From Methylococcaceae bacterium UBA975 (GTDB lineage Bacteria > Pseudomonadota > Gammaproteobacteria > Methylococcales > Cycloclasticaceae): a stretch of 64,000 bases of DNA. Every line of letters begins with the position of its first letter. Within the stretch, counting starts at the first letter, position 1. Shown here piece after piece: positions 26,129 through 35,023 of this stretch. The notes below the pieces were generated by a model. The model saw only the letters and a list, made by a program, of their open reading frames with translations, had not been told where the DNA came from and did no database searches. The stretch spans positions 246,976 through 310,975 of the forward strand of contig DBBV01000006.1 in the NCBI GenBank assembly GCA_002292375.1, written 5' to 3'. The translations under genes and the position numbers were made by a program.

Positions 26129-27310
26129 CTAGGCCTTCAGTTGTTGTGCTAGTAATGATACCGGATGTAGCACCTCGGTGTTAAGTCCCGATTGTTTAAT
26201 GCCGGCGCGTAAGTGCAGAGCACAACCGATATTGCTGGTTAGTAAGTAATCTGTGGGTGTTTGTTTTAGCGGCTGCAGTATCTTTTCCCGTAGTGCATCG
26301 GCGGTTTCTTTATACTGGAGCATATAACTACCGGCCGCACCGCAGCAATGCTGTTTATCGTCAAAGGTATTAATTTCAAGCCCGTCGATCGCGGCGAGTG
26401 TTGCCGCTACCTTGGGCTTTTTGCTGAGTGAATTTTTTAACGTACACGGGGTATGTAGCCAGCTGCTTGCGGCCAAGGGCTGCAGTGTTAACGTGGGTAT
26501 AAACGGTGCAATAAATTCATTAATATCAACAATAATATTCGCCAAATCATTAGGGTATTCCGCCAAGGTAGAGCCACAGCCACTGGCCACGGTGATCACC
26601 GCGTCAAATTGTTGGCCGGCAAAGGCGGCTTGGTTTTGTTCGGCGAACTGCTGTGCTTTTTTAGCTTGACCAGCGTGTAAGTCAATCGCCCCACAACAGA
26701 CCTGTGCCTTAGGCACGCTGACTTGAAAGCCGCAGTGTTGTAAGACATAAATGGCATCATGCAAGGTTTTTGAATCCAGCACCTCGCTCGCGCAACCGCT
26801 AAAAAGCGCAACATGCCCGCGCTCGGTCGGTGTGAGTGCTGGGTAACTGTCCTGAAAATTATTTTTCTCAATCGTGTCGGTTAACTTATGGTTGATGCCA
26901 GCAAATAAAGTACATTTATCCAAACGCAACTTTTTATACACTCGCAGTAGCTTGTTGAGCACCTGGCGATACTGCCCAGTTAAAGTGTTGATGCCGATAC
27001 GTTCCATCGTGCTTAGCTTGTTGTCGCTTGATGCGGGTGCTTGTGCGCGAAAGTCGTTAACTAAACGCGCGTAGGGGACTTGAGCGGGGCACATGCTCTC
27101 GCAAGCGCGGCAGGTTAAGCAACTGTCAATGTGTGCAGTTAAAGTATCGGATAAGCTGAGTGCACCCTCTGACCAACCTTGGATTAGTGCTAACCGCCCA
27201 CGAGGCGATTCGCTCTCGTTTTTGCTCAGCGTATAGGTCGGGCAATGTGGCAAGCACAGGCCGCATTTAACGCATAGATCGGTGTCAGCAAAGGCAGCTT
27301 TTGTGTTCAA
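26129..27310 (-). CDS. glcF: Glycolate oxidase iron-sulfur subunit (GlcF-like)
   Basis: GlcF carries two [4Fe-4S] clusters and passes electrons from glycolate, oxidised by GlcD/GlcE, to the quinone pool. The 393-residue protein has two ferredoxin motifs near the N-terminus (CVKCGLCLPHCP and CLTCRACESMCP) followed by two CCG domains (LFSGCASE...QVCCGA and HTPCTL...QHCCGAAGSYML). The neighbouring catalytic subunits glcD and glcE are missing, so a lone GlcF or a related oxidoreductase subunit is possible. Gph in the same window makes glycolate, which fits. Confidence 0.88.
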   Translation of the reverse strand: MNTKAAFADTDLCVKCGLCLPHCPTYTLSKNESESPRGRLALIQGWSEGALSLSDTLTAHIDSCLTCRACESMCPAQVPYARLVNDFRAQAPASSDNKLSTMERIGINTLTGQYRQVLNKLLRVYKKLRLDKCTLFAGINHKLTDTIEKNNFQDSYPALTPTERGHVALFSGCASEVLDSKTLHDAIYVLQHCGFQVSVPKAQVCCGAIDLHAGQAKKAQQFAEQNQAAFAGQQFDAVITVASGCGSTLAEYPNDLANIIVDINEFIAPFIPTLTLQPLAASSWLHTPCTLKNSLSKKPKVAATLAAIDGLEINTFDDKQHCCGAAGSYMLQYKETADALREKILQPLKQTPTDYLLTSNIGCALHLRAGIKQSGLNTEVLHPVSLLAQQLKA

Positions 27311-27383
27311 ATAGGGATCAGATTTATTAAATTGATTGCATTATAATGCCTTATCTAAACCATCTATCACAATAATCTTAATT

Positions 27384-28298
27384 ATGGCTTTAAGCAGAAT
27401 GAAATTAACCCACTTGCAACGGCTGGAGGCTGAAGCAATCCATATTATGCGTGAAGTGGTGGCGGAGTTTGATAATCCGGCGATGTTATATAGTGTAGGG
27501 AAAGACTCGTCGGTGATGCTGCACTTGGCGCAGAAAGCATTTAACCCGGCCAAGCCGCCTTTCCCCTTGGTGCACGTTGATACGACGTGGAAGTTTAAAG
27601 AAATGATCGAGTTTCGTGAACGTAGAGCGAAAGAAGTGGGCATGGAACTGATCGTTTACATTAACCCAAAGGGCAAAGAGCTAAATATTTCTCCCTTTGA
27701 GCACGGCTCTTCCATGCACACCGATATTATGAAGACCGAAGGCCTGCGTCAAATGTTAGACCAATACCAGTTTGATGCGGTATTTGGCGGCGCACGACGC
27801 GATGAAGAAAAATCCAGAGCCAAGGAACGCATTTATTCGTTTCGAGATAAAAACCACCGTTGGGACCCTAAAGCGCAACGTCCTGAGTTATGGGATATTT
27901 ATAATGGCCGTCACCAAAAAGGGGAGTCGATTCGGGTGTTTCCTTTATCTAATTGGACAGAGCTGGATATTTGGCAATATATTTACTTAGAAAACATCCC
28001 AATACCGGATTTGTATTTTGCAAAAGAGCGCCCGGTGGTTGAGTATGGCGGTACAAAAATTATGGTTGATGACGAGCGCATGCCAGAAGAGTTAAGAAAT
28101 CAAGCGAAAATGGAAAAGGTGCGCTTCAGAACCTTGGGTTGTTACCCTTTAACGGGTGCAGTGGCGTCGAACGCCGAAACATTGCCAGACATTATTCAAG
28201 AAATGTTATTAACAAAGGTATCTGAGCGGCAAGGTCGTTTGATTGATCACGATGAGTCGGGCTCGATGGAAAAGAAAAAAATAGAAGGGTATTTTTAA
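27384..28298 (+). CDS. cysD: Sulfate adenylyltransferase subunit 2
   Basis: The catalytic subunit of ATP sulfurylase, making adenosine 5'-phosphosulfate from sulfate and ATP with CysN. About 304 residues of the PP-loop ATP pyrophosphatase family, with the PP-loop MLYSVGKDSSVMLHLA, HVDTTWKFKEMIEF, FGGARRDEEKSRAKERI and RTLGCYPLTGA. The frame is open from 27336, but family alignments favour MALSRMKLTHLQ (27384) or MKLTHLQ (27399). It overlaps cysN by one base. It is the first gene of the sulfate activation run and diverges from glcF. Confidence 0.95.
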   Translation: MALSRMKLTHLQRLEAEAIHIMREVVAEFDNPAMLYSVGKDSSVMLHLAQKAFNPAKPPFPLVHVDTTWKFKEMIEFRERRAKEVGMELIVYINPKGKELNISPFEHGSSMHTDIMKTEGLRQMLDQYQFDAVFGGARRDEEKSRAKERIYSFRDKNHRWDPKAQRPELWDIYNGRHQKGESIRVFPLSNWTELDIWQYIYLENIPIPDLYFAKERPVVEYGGTKIMVDDERMPEELRNQAKMEKVRFRTLGCYPLTGAVASNAETLPDIIQEMLLTKVSERQGRLIDHDESGSMEKKKIEGYF

Positions 28299-29740
28299 TG
28301 TCGATTGAACAAAACACGTTGATTGAATCGGACATTGAGGCCTACCTTCATCAGCACGAAAACAAAGAGCTTTTGCGTTTTATTACCTGCGGTAGTGTGG
28401 ATGACGGTAAAAGTACCTTAATAGGCCGTTTGCTCCACGACAGCAAGATGATCTTTGAAGATCAGCTTGCCGCCATGAGTAGCGACTCTAAAAAGCATGG
28501 AACCACGGGCGAAAACATCGATATGGCCTTGCTCGTTGACGGCCTGCAATCGGAAAGAGAGCAAGGCATTACGATTGACGTAGCGTATCGTTTTTTTGCT
28601 ACTGATAAGAGGAAATTTATTATTGCCGACACGCCTGGGCACGAGCAATACACGCGCAATATGGCAACCGGCGCGTCAACCGCTGACTTGGCGATTATTT
28701 TGATAGATGCGCGCCATGGCGTGCAGACACAAACCCGTCGTCACACTTATATCACCAGCCTACTGGGCATTAAACACATGGTGGTGGCGGTGAATAAAAT
28801 GGACTTGGTCGATTTTAGCGAACAGCGCTTTAATGAGATTAAATCGGCCTATTTAGCCTTCGCCAAAGAGATTGGTATTGATGCGCCTGTGTTTGTGCCG
28901 GTCTCAGCACTCACCGGGGATAACGTGGTGAACCCCAGTGAACAAATGGCTTGGTATAAAGAACTCCCCTTGATGGCGCAGTTGGACTCTATTCCGCTTG
29001 AAGATGTAATTAATCTGGAGCACTTTCGTTTACCCGTGCAATATGTCAATCGGCCGCATTTGGACTTTAGGGGCTTTTGCGGCACGATAGCGGCGGGCAG
29101 CATCAAAACAGGTGATCGGATTACCGTGTTGCCATCCAAAACAACCTCTACCGTCAAACAAGTGATCCAACCGGCCATGGGCGAACAGCAGATGGTTGTT
29201 GATGAGGCGTTTGCGCCGATGGCGGTGACCTTAACATTAGACGATGAAGTTGATGTTAGCCGCGGCTGCATGATTGTAAAAAGCGACGATGTGCCGCTGA
29301 TGTCGGATAAGCTTGAAGTGATGTTGGTGTGGATGGGCGAAACGCCTATGAAGGTCAATGCCGATTACTTAATCAAGCGGGCAAGTAATGTTGTACCCGG
29401 ACGATTTACCCACATAGATCACCTCGTAGACGTCAATTCATTGGAGAAAAATGCAGCTAAGGCGCTTAAACTGAATGAGATAGGTCAGTGCCAGCTGTCG
29501 TTAAGCAACGTGATTTCTTTCGACCCGTATTCAGAAATAAAGGGTACGGGAAGCTTTATAGTGATAGACAGGTATACCCACGCTACCTTGGCAGCAGGGA
29601 TGATTAAAGCCGCGTCGAGCGAGTTAAGCAACTCGGCGCCAGTACGTGAATACAATGCGTTGGAAAAAGAGTTGAATGCCTTGGTCAGGCGAAATTTCCC
29701 AGAGTGGGGTTGCCGATCAATCGATGATTTGAAGTCCTAA
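28298..29740 (+). CDS. cysN: Sulfate adenylyltransferase subunit 1 (GTPase)
   Basis: The regulatory GTPase of ATP sulfurylase, whose GTP hydrolysis drives APS formation. The 480-residue protein has the EF-Tu-like G motifs: G1 GSVDDGKSTLIGRL, G3 ADTPGHEQYTRNM, G4 AVNKMDLVD and G5-like PVSALTGDN. Beta-barrel domains follow. It is not fused to an APS kinase domain (unlike NodQ/CysNC), and separate kinase genes follow. It starts on the last base of cysD (TAATG). Confidence 0.96.
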   Translation: MSIEQNTLIESDIEAYLHQHENKELLRFITCGSVDDGKSTLIGRLLHDSKMIFEDQLAAMSSDSKKHGTTGENIDMALLVDGLQSEREQGITIDVAYRFFATDKRKFIIADTPGHEQYTRNMATGASTADLAIILIDARHGVQTQTRRHTYITSLLGIKHMVVAVNKMDLVDFSEQRFNEIKSAYLAFAKEIGIDAPVFVPVSALTGDNVVNPSEQMAWYKELPLMAQLDSIPLEDVINLEHFRLPVQYVNRPHLDFRGFCGTIAAGSIKTGDRITVLPSKTTSTVKQVIQPAMGEQQMVVDEAFAPMAVTLTLDDEVDVSRGCMIVKSDDVPLMSDKLEVMLVWMGETPMKVNADYLIKRASNVVPGRFTHIDHLVDVNSLEKNAAKALKLNEIGQCQLSLSNVISFDPYSEIKGTGSFIVIDRYTHATLAAGMIKAASSELSNSAPVREYNALEKELNALVRRNFPEWGCRSIDDLKS

Positions 29741-29779
29741 AATGTGTGTTGGTGATGAGAGTGTTTAGCTTATTCCGTA

Positions 29780-29863
29780 GGTTGGTGCTGAATTCTTATG
29801 AAGCCCAACAGGTTTTTGATTGGAGAGGCTGGTTGGTGTTAAATTTATAAAACCCAACAAGCC
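29780..29863. repeat. Two tandem REP-like hairpin units
   Basis: Two imperfect copies, each starting GTTGGTG and ending CCCAACA about 30 bases later, lie about 50 bases apart in the 207-base gap between cysN and the kinase fusion gene. GTTGG and CCAAC pair within each unit. The first follows CCGTAG, recalling the widespread CGTAGGTTGGGT...AACCCAACA extragenic repeat. No transposase is adjacent. Confidence 0.55.
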
Positions 29864-29947
29864 AAACGCTATAAAATAAATGTTGAAAAAAATAGTGACA
29901 TAAACATACGCCAGAAAAACACTAATAATAAAAAGTAGTATAAACGG

Positions 29948-30673
29948 ATGTATAAAGAAACCAATAAACGCTCTATTGTAAAAGGGGTCACATGGCGAGT
30001 TGTTGCTACAACAACCACCATGATTATTGTCTATGTCTTTTTTGGCCGGCTTGACCTTGCGATTGCAACAGGCTTAATTGAAAGTGTTTTAAAGGTTGGG
30101 CTTTTTTGGCTGCATGAAAAAGCGTGGTTTAAAGTGCGCTGGGGTAAAAAAAGAATAGAGCCCTTTAACTTATGGTTTACCGGTCTGCCGCTGAGTGGAA
30201 AAACAACTATTGCTGACAAGGTATTTGAAGCCCTAGAGCACCTGCAAATTCCTATCGAGCGCATTGATTCTAAGGATGTTCGCGAACTGATTCCAAATAT
30301 TGGCTACAGCCGAGAAGATCGTAACCGCCATATGCACCGCATCGGCAATCTTATTTGCACCTTGCAGAAAAATTCTATTTCTACCGTCGCCTCGTTTGTC
30401 TCTCCCTATAAAGTGTCACGCCAAGCCATCCGTGAGATGGTAAAAAACAACATTGTGGTTTATGTTAAGGCCGATGTTGAAACCTGCAAAAGCCGTGATT
30501 ACAAAGGCGCTTATGCAAAAGCCTTAAGCGGTGAGTTTAAAAATTTCCCCGGTGTTAATGAGGTGTATGAAGAGCCGCAGCACGCCGAAATTATTATCGA
30601 TACGGACACGCAAAGCGCTGATGAAGCTGCAATCATTATTGTTAAATACGTAAAAAAACACTACATCCGATAG
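29948..30673 (+). CDS. DUF2061 membrane domain fused to a divergent APS kinase domain
   Basis: A 241-residue two-domain protein. Residues 1-60 match the DUF2061 membrane family, with two hydrophobic segments (VATTTTMIIVYVFFG and AIATGLIESVLKVGLFWLH). Residues 70-241 are an adenylylsulfate-kinase fold with P-loop GLPLSGKTT (79-87), SREDRNRHMHRIGNL, the FVSPY segment and a lid region (YKGAYAKALSGEFKNF). The APS-kinase DGDNVR signature is replaced by DSKDVR, so activity or substrate may be altered. A canonical cysC follows 40 bases downstream, making simple redundancy unlikely. It could hold sulfate activation at the membrane, act on another substrate or be regulatory; this is inference. Confidence 0.82.
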   Translation: MYKETNKRSIVKGVTWRVVATTTTMIIVYVFFGRLDLAIATGLIESVLKVGLFWLHEKAWFKVRWGKKRIEPFNLWFTGLPLSGKTTIADKVFEALEHLQIPIERIDSKDVRELIPNIGYSREDRNRHMHRIGNLICTLQKNSISTVASFVSPYKVSRQAIREMVKNNIVVYVKADVETCKSRDYKGAYAKALSGEFKNFPGVNEVYEEPQHAEIIIDTDTQSADEAAIIIVKYVKKHYIR

Positions 30674-30713
30674 CCTGTATTGGCATCGTTAAATTTGAAA
30701 AGAGAGCTTAATA

Positions 30714-31307
30714 ATGACGAATAACACCGTTTGGCATGAGCACCACGTTAGCCAGCAAAAAAGGGCGATTCTAAAGCAACAAAACCCCTGTATTTTATGG
30801 TTTACCGGCTTAAGTGGCAGCGGTAAATCGACCGTGGCCAATGCAGTTGAAAACCAATTGTTCGCAATGAATAAGCACACATATTTATTGGATGGCGATA
30901 ACGTGCGTCAAGGCCTAAATAAAGGCCTAGGCTTTAGTGAAGAGGATCGGGTGGAAAATATTCGTCGGGTAGGCGAGGTGGCTAATCTATTTTGTGACGC
31001 GGGCTTAGTGGTTATCACGGCCTTTATTTCACCGTTTGAAAAAGATCGCGAGATGGTCCGTCAGTTGGCTATGTCAGGGCAGTTTGTTGAAGTGTTTATA
31101 GACGCGCCACTGAGTGTTTGTGAGCAAAGAGACCCCAAAGGGCTCTACAAGAAAGCGAGGGCGGGAGAGATTAAAGACTTTACCGGTATCGATTCGCCTT
31201 ATGAGGCGCCGGTTAACCCTGAGTTACACATTATTAATGACGGTATCAGCATTGAAGAAGCGGCGACTCAAGTTGTGGATTATCTAAAGAAACACGCATA
31301 CGTCTAA
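30714..31307 (+). CDS. cysC: Adenylylsulfate kinase
   Basis: Phosphorylates APS at the 3' position to give PAPS, the sulfate donor for reduction and for sulfotransferases. The 197-residue protein is canonical: P-loop FTGLSGSGKST, LDGDNVRQGLNKGLGF, SEEDRVENIRRVGEV, the FISPFEKDR active-site segment and the lid DPKGLYKKARAGEIKDFTG. It follows the DUF2061-APS kinase fusion by 40 bases and precedes cysQ by one base. Confidence 0.96.
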   Translation: MTNNTVWHEHHVSQQKRAILKQQNPCILWFTGLSGSGKSTVANAVENQLFAMNKHTYLLDGDNVRQGLNKGLGFSEEDRVENIRRVGEVANLFCDAGLVVITAFISPFEKDREMVRQLAMSGQFVEVFIDAPLSVCEQRDPKGLYKKARAGEIKDFTGIDSPYEAPVNPELHIINDGISIEEAATQVVDYLKKHAYV

Positions 31308-31308
31308 G

Positions 31309-32079
31309 ATGCTGAATAAAATAGACGTTCAAGACCTTGTGCTGCTGGCAAAAAAAGCCGGTGAAGCCATTATGGCAATTTATCAAAAAGATTTCGACGT
31401 GGCGTTTAAGGCGGATCAATCGCCCTTAACCGAAGCGGATAAAGCCGCGCATAATATTATCGAGCAAGGCCTAAAAGAGTTAGACCAAAAGAACGGTACG
31501 GCAATACCCATCTTGTCAGAAGAAGGAAAAAATATTCCTTATGAGAACAGAAAAAACTGGGATTACTTTTGGCTGGTCGACCCAGTAGACGGTACCAAAG
31601 AATTCATCAAAAAAAATGGTGAATTTACCGTCAATATTGCACTAATTCACAATGGGTTGCCGGTATTGGGAGTGGTGTACGCACCCGCGCTTGGCCAAAT
31701 GTATTGGGCTAAACAAGGTGACGGTGCTTTTAAAGACGGTCAGCGCCTACCGTTAAAGCAAGCCGAGCAACGTGACAGCTATAAAATAGTCGCCAGTCGC
31801 TCGCATATGTCAGATCAAACCCAGCAATTTATAGATGCAATAAAAACAGATAAAACAAAAGAACTGGTCGCAATCGGCAGTTCATTAAAGATTTGTTTAG
31901 TCGCAGAAGGTGAGGCGGATGTATACCCAAGGCTTGGCCCTACCATGGAATGGGATACAGCAGCGGCACACGCGGTGGTATTAGAAGCGGGCATGGGGGT
32001 TAAAATATCCCCCGCCAATAACGCCCAGCTTGTATACAATAAAGAAAACTTATTAAACCCATTTTTTATCGTCAGCTGA
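31309..32079 (+). CDS. cysQ: 3'(2'),5'-bisphosphate nucleotidase CysQ
   Basis: Hydrolyses PAP (the by-product of PAPS use) and can act on PAPS, keeping the sulfate activation flux in balance. The 256-residue inositol-monophosphatase-family protein has metal-binding motifs ILSEEG, WLVDPVDGTKEFIK and the C-terminal WDTAAAHAVVLEAGM. It starts one base after cysC, so the two are probably co-translated. Confidence 0.95.
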   Translation: MLNKIDVQDLVLLAKKAGEAIMAIYQKDFDVAFKADQSPLTEADKAAHNIIEQGLKELDQKNGTAIPILSEEGKNIPYENRKNWDYFWLVDPVDGTKEFIKKNGEFTVNIALIHNGLPVLGVVYAPALGQMYWAKQGDGAFKDGQRLPLKQAEQRDSYKIVASRSHMSDQTQQFIDAIKTDKTKELVAIGSSLKICLVAEGEADVYPRLGPTMEWDTAAAHAVVLEAGMGVKISPANNAQLVYNKENLLNPFFIVS

Positions 32080-32088
32080 CCTAAACAC

Positions 32089-32397
32089 ATGGCCTACTAT
32101 AAACAACATATCTTTTTTTGTACCAATCAACGTACCGATGGACGCGCTAGCTGCCAAGACCATAATGCCCAAGAACTGCGTGATTATTTAAAAAAGCGCG
32201 TTAAAGAAGCAGGCTTGGCTGGCCCCAGGGGCATTCGAATCAATAATGCAGGCTGTTTGGATCGGTGTGGACAAGGCCCGGTGTTGGTTATTTACCCTGA
32301 AGAAACGTGGTATCAATACAAAACCAAAGAAGACCTTGATGAGATTTTTGAGAAGCATGTTAAGAACAATGACGTGGTAGATAAACACCGAATTTGA
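32089..32397 (+). CDS. Thioredoxin-like [2Fe-2S] ferredoxin
   Basis: A 102-residue protein of the thioredoxin-like [2Fe-2S] ferredoxin family. Four cysteines at residues 11, 22, 56 and 60 (FFCTNQR, SCQDH, NAGCLDRCGQGP) have the spacing of cluster ligands in NuoE-like small ferredoxins. Small proteins of this kind are widespread in proteobacteria and their partners are mostly unknown. It lies 9 bases after cysQ in the sulfate activation run, so a redox role linked to sulfur metabolism is possible but unproven. Confidence 0.85.
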   Translation: MAYYKQHIFFCTNQRTDGRASCQDHNAQELRDYLKKRVKEAGLAGPRGIRINNAGCLDRCGQGPVLVIYPEETWYQYKTKEDLDEIFEKHVKNNDVVDKHRI

Positions 32398-32500
32398 TTC
32401 TTTTAGCTTGGCTTTGAGCGGACGTGCGACGGGTGTGGCAGGGTTGAATGACGGCTCTTCCTTACGCATTAATGTAATTTTTAAACTGAATGGGGCAAGG

Positions 32501-33385
32501 ATGTTGAAGGTACGAAAAGTGGTTATTCCTGTAGCGGGTTTAGGTACGCGTTTATTACCCGCGAGTAAGGCGATACCCAAAGAAATGATGCCAGTGGTCG
32601 ATAAGCCGGTCATTCAGTACGTGATTGAAGAATCGATAGCCGCTGGGATAAAAGAAATTATTCTGGTGACGCGCAGTGGTAAGTCGGCCATAGAAGATCA
32701 TTTTGATTCAAATTATGAATTAGAAAAAGAGCTGGCACGCAAAAATAAACTAGACGTGCTCGCAATGATTCAACATATCGTGCCGTTCGACGTGTCTATC
32801 GTGTCCGTTCGGCAACACGAGGCAAAGGGTTTGGGTCATGCGGTTAGCTGTGCGGCCAGTTTGATTGGTGATGAGCCTTTTGCCGTTATTTTGCCAGACG
32901 TGCTTATTAACAATAGTGGTCAACAGGGCGTCGACTTGGCGCGTATGGTGGCGGCATTTGAATGTGATCTCGCGCCTCAGATTATGGTGGGTGACGTGCC
33001 GTTAGAAGATGTTCAGTTGTACGGTATTGTCGATTGTGGCGGGGTTCAACCAAAATCAGGCAGTTCTGTCGCGATTAAACGGTTGGTTGAAAAACCGTCA
33101 CAAGAGCAAGCGCCGTCTACTATGGCGGTCATTGGCCGTTATATTTTGCCAGCACGAATAATGGCGCTGTTGGCCGAGGGTAAAGCGGGTGCAGGTGGTG
33201 AGATTCAGCTCACCGACGCCATTGATGCTCTGTTATTAGAGCAACAAGTGCAAGCTTATAGGATGCAAGGTGCTAGTTATGATTGTGGTGATAAATTGGG
33301 CTATGTAAAGGCCAATATAGCCTATGGCTTGCAACACGATGAAATAGGCGCTGATTTAAACCTTTTCCTAAAAACCTTGGGCTGA
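32501..33385 (+). CDS. galU: UTP-glucose-1-phosphate uridylyltransferase
   Basis: Makes UDP-glucose, precursor of lipopolysaccharide core, exopolysaccharides and UDP-glucuronate. About 294 residues; nucleotidyltransferase motif VVIPVAGLGTRLLPASKAIPKE with VDKPVIQYVIEE, LGHAVSCAASLIGDEPF, LPDVLI and the C-terminal YDCGDKLGYVKANI. The frame is open from a TTG at 32408, but the family N-terminus fits the ATG at 32501. The Shine-Dalgarno-like GGGGCAAGG is close to it. It is followed by pgi at 3 bases. Confidence 0.95.
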   Translation: MLKVRKVVIPVAGLGTRLLPASKAIPKEMMPVVDKPVIQYVIEESIAAGIKEIILVTRSGKSAIEDHFDSNYELEKELARKNKLDVLAMIQHIVPFDVSIVSVRQHEAKGLGHAVSCAASLIGDEPFAVILPDVLINNSGQQGVDLARMVAAFECDLAPQIMVGDVPLEDVQLYGIVDCGGVQPKSGSSVAIKRLVEKPSQEQAPSTMAVIGRYILPARIMALLAEGKAGAGGEIQLTDAIDALLLEQQVQAYRMQGASYDCGDKLGYVKANIAYGLQHDEIGADLNLFLKTLG

Positions 33386-33388
33386 GTA

Positions 33389-35023
33389 ATGGTTAGTAGC
33401 ATAAAGGCCTGGGTTGGTTTGCAAAGCCACGCTGAGGAGATGCAATCCATCCACTTAAAAAACTTATTTCACCCTAGTGAAGACAGGTTTGGCGCCTTTA
33501 GTTTTTCATTTGACCATTACTTATTAGATTTATCAAAGCAGCGTATTACCGAGGAAACGTTAAGTAAACTACTGTTGTTGGCGGAGCAGCAGGGACTGGC
33601 TGGTTGGATCAGCAAGCTGTTTAATGGCGAAAAGGTGAATGATTCAGAACGACGCGCTGCATTACATTCGGCGTTGCGACTCCCAGAAAATGCAACCCTG
33701 TGTGTTGATGAGCAAGATGTAGCGCAAGATGTACAGGCATCCTTGTTAAAAATGCATGGTTTGGTTGAGCAAATTCAGCAAGCACAATGGCGTGGTTTTG
33801 ATGGCAGTCCGATCAGGTGTGTTGTAAGTATAGGCGTGGGGGGCTCAAGCCTTGGGCCATTAATGGCGTGTACAGCGCTAGAGCAATACACAGGTGCCGA
33901 CATACGCCATCTGGATGTGCATTTCGTCTCCTCCATGGATGGTAGCGAGCTTGAAAAGCTGTTGCCGAATCTAGACCCTGCGACGACCTTATTTATTGTC
34001 GCATCCAAATCATTCACTACGGTAGATACGCTAGCGAATGCAAATACGGCGAGGCAATGGTTGCTGTCTGCCAGTCATCAGTCGATAGACCTTATTAATC
34101 AACACCATTTTATCGCTGTAACGGCAAGGCCTGATCAGGCCCTCACATGGGGGGTGCCTGAAAAAAACCAGTTACTACTCTGGGATTGGGTGGGTGGCCG
34201 ATATTCTTTATGGTCAGTGGTTGGTCTGCCGATTGCGTTAAAAATTGGCATGCAAAATTTTCGTGAGATGCTAGCAGGTGCCCATGCTATGGATGAGCAT
34301 TTTAGAGATACGCCGTTTGAAAAAAACTTACCCGTTTTGCTGGCACTCGTAAGCGTTTGGAATATAAATTTTTTGAATATTCATGCGCACGCTATTTTAC
34401 CTTACGATGGTCGTTTGTCTCAGCTACCTGCTTATCTTGAGCAGCTTGAAATGGAAAGCAACGGTAAAAGTATTAACCGTCAAGGTGAACGAATTGAATA
34501 CCGTACGTGTCCTGTTTTATGGGGGCAGGTGGGCTCTAGTGCACAACACGCTTTTTACCAATTATTACACCAGGGTACCGAGCCGGTTATGTGTGACTTC
34601 ATAATGGCGGCAATGCGCTATGAAAGTGAAGGCGAGGAATTAAAAGAACAGCACCAGTTGTCGCTGGCTAACTGTTTAGCGCAATCGAGATTATTGGCTA
34701 TAGGCGAGAGTGTGTCGGACAGTGAAGAGCAACAGTCAAACTATAAACACTACGATGGTAATCAATCAAGTACAACCATCATGCTTGATACCCTAACGCC
34801 TGAAACATTTGGTGGTTTAATTGCCATGTATGAGCATAAGGTATTTGTACAGTCGGTTATATGGGACATAAACCCATTTGACCAATGGGGCGTGGAGCAA
34901 GGCAAGAAAGTGGCTTCATCGCTATTAGCGGAACTTAGAAATGGAAGGAATGAGGTCTTAGACTCTTCAACTAATGGCTTGCTTCGTTATGTTAAAAGCC
35001 GACAACAGAGGGGTGTTAGTTGA
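33389..35023 (+). CDS. pgi: Glucose-6-phosphate isomerase
   Basis: Interconverts glucose 6-phosphate and fructose 6-phosphate in glycolysis and gluconeogenesis. The 544-residue protein shows IGVGGSSLGPLMAC for phosphate binding, VASKSFTTVDTLANA, the family signature DWVGGRYSLWSVVGLPIAL, the active-site Glu in YLEQLEMESNGKS, and GTEPVMCDFI. The Lys lies in EQGKKVA near the C-terminus. It sits between galU and the ugd-like gene, the latter overlapping it by 4 bases. Confidence 0.96.
   Translation: MVSSIKAWVGLQSHAEEMQSIHLKNLFHPSEDRFGAFSFSFDHYLLDLSKQRITEETLSKLLLLAEQQGLAGWISKLFNGEKVNDSERRAALHSALRLPENATLCVDEQDVAQDVQASLLKMHGLVEQIQQAQWRGFDGSPIRCVVSIGVGGSSLGPLMACTALEQYTGADIRHLDVHFVSSMDGSELEKLLPNLDPATTLFIVASKSFTTVDTLANANTARQWLLSASHQSIDLINQHHFIAVTARPDQALTWGVPEKNQLLLWDWVGGRYSLWSVVGLPIALKIGMQNFREMLAGAHAMDEHFRDTPFEKNLPVLLALVSVWNINFLNIHAHAILPYDGRLSQLPAYLEQLEMESNGKSINRQGERIEYRTCPVLWGQVGSSAQHAFYQLLHQGTEPVMCDFIMAAMRYESEGEELKEQHQLSLANCLAQSRLLAIGESVSDSEEQQSNYKHYDGNQSSTTIMLDTLTPETFGGLIAMYEHKVFVQSVIWDINPFDQWGVEQGKKVASSLLAELRNGRNEVLDSSTNGLLRYVKSRQQRGVS

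Noticed and set aside
28849..29358. 169-codon frame antisense to cysN
   Set aside because: Lies wholly inside cysN and shows no family signature.
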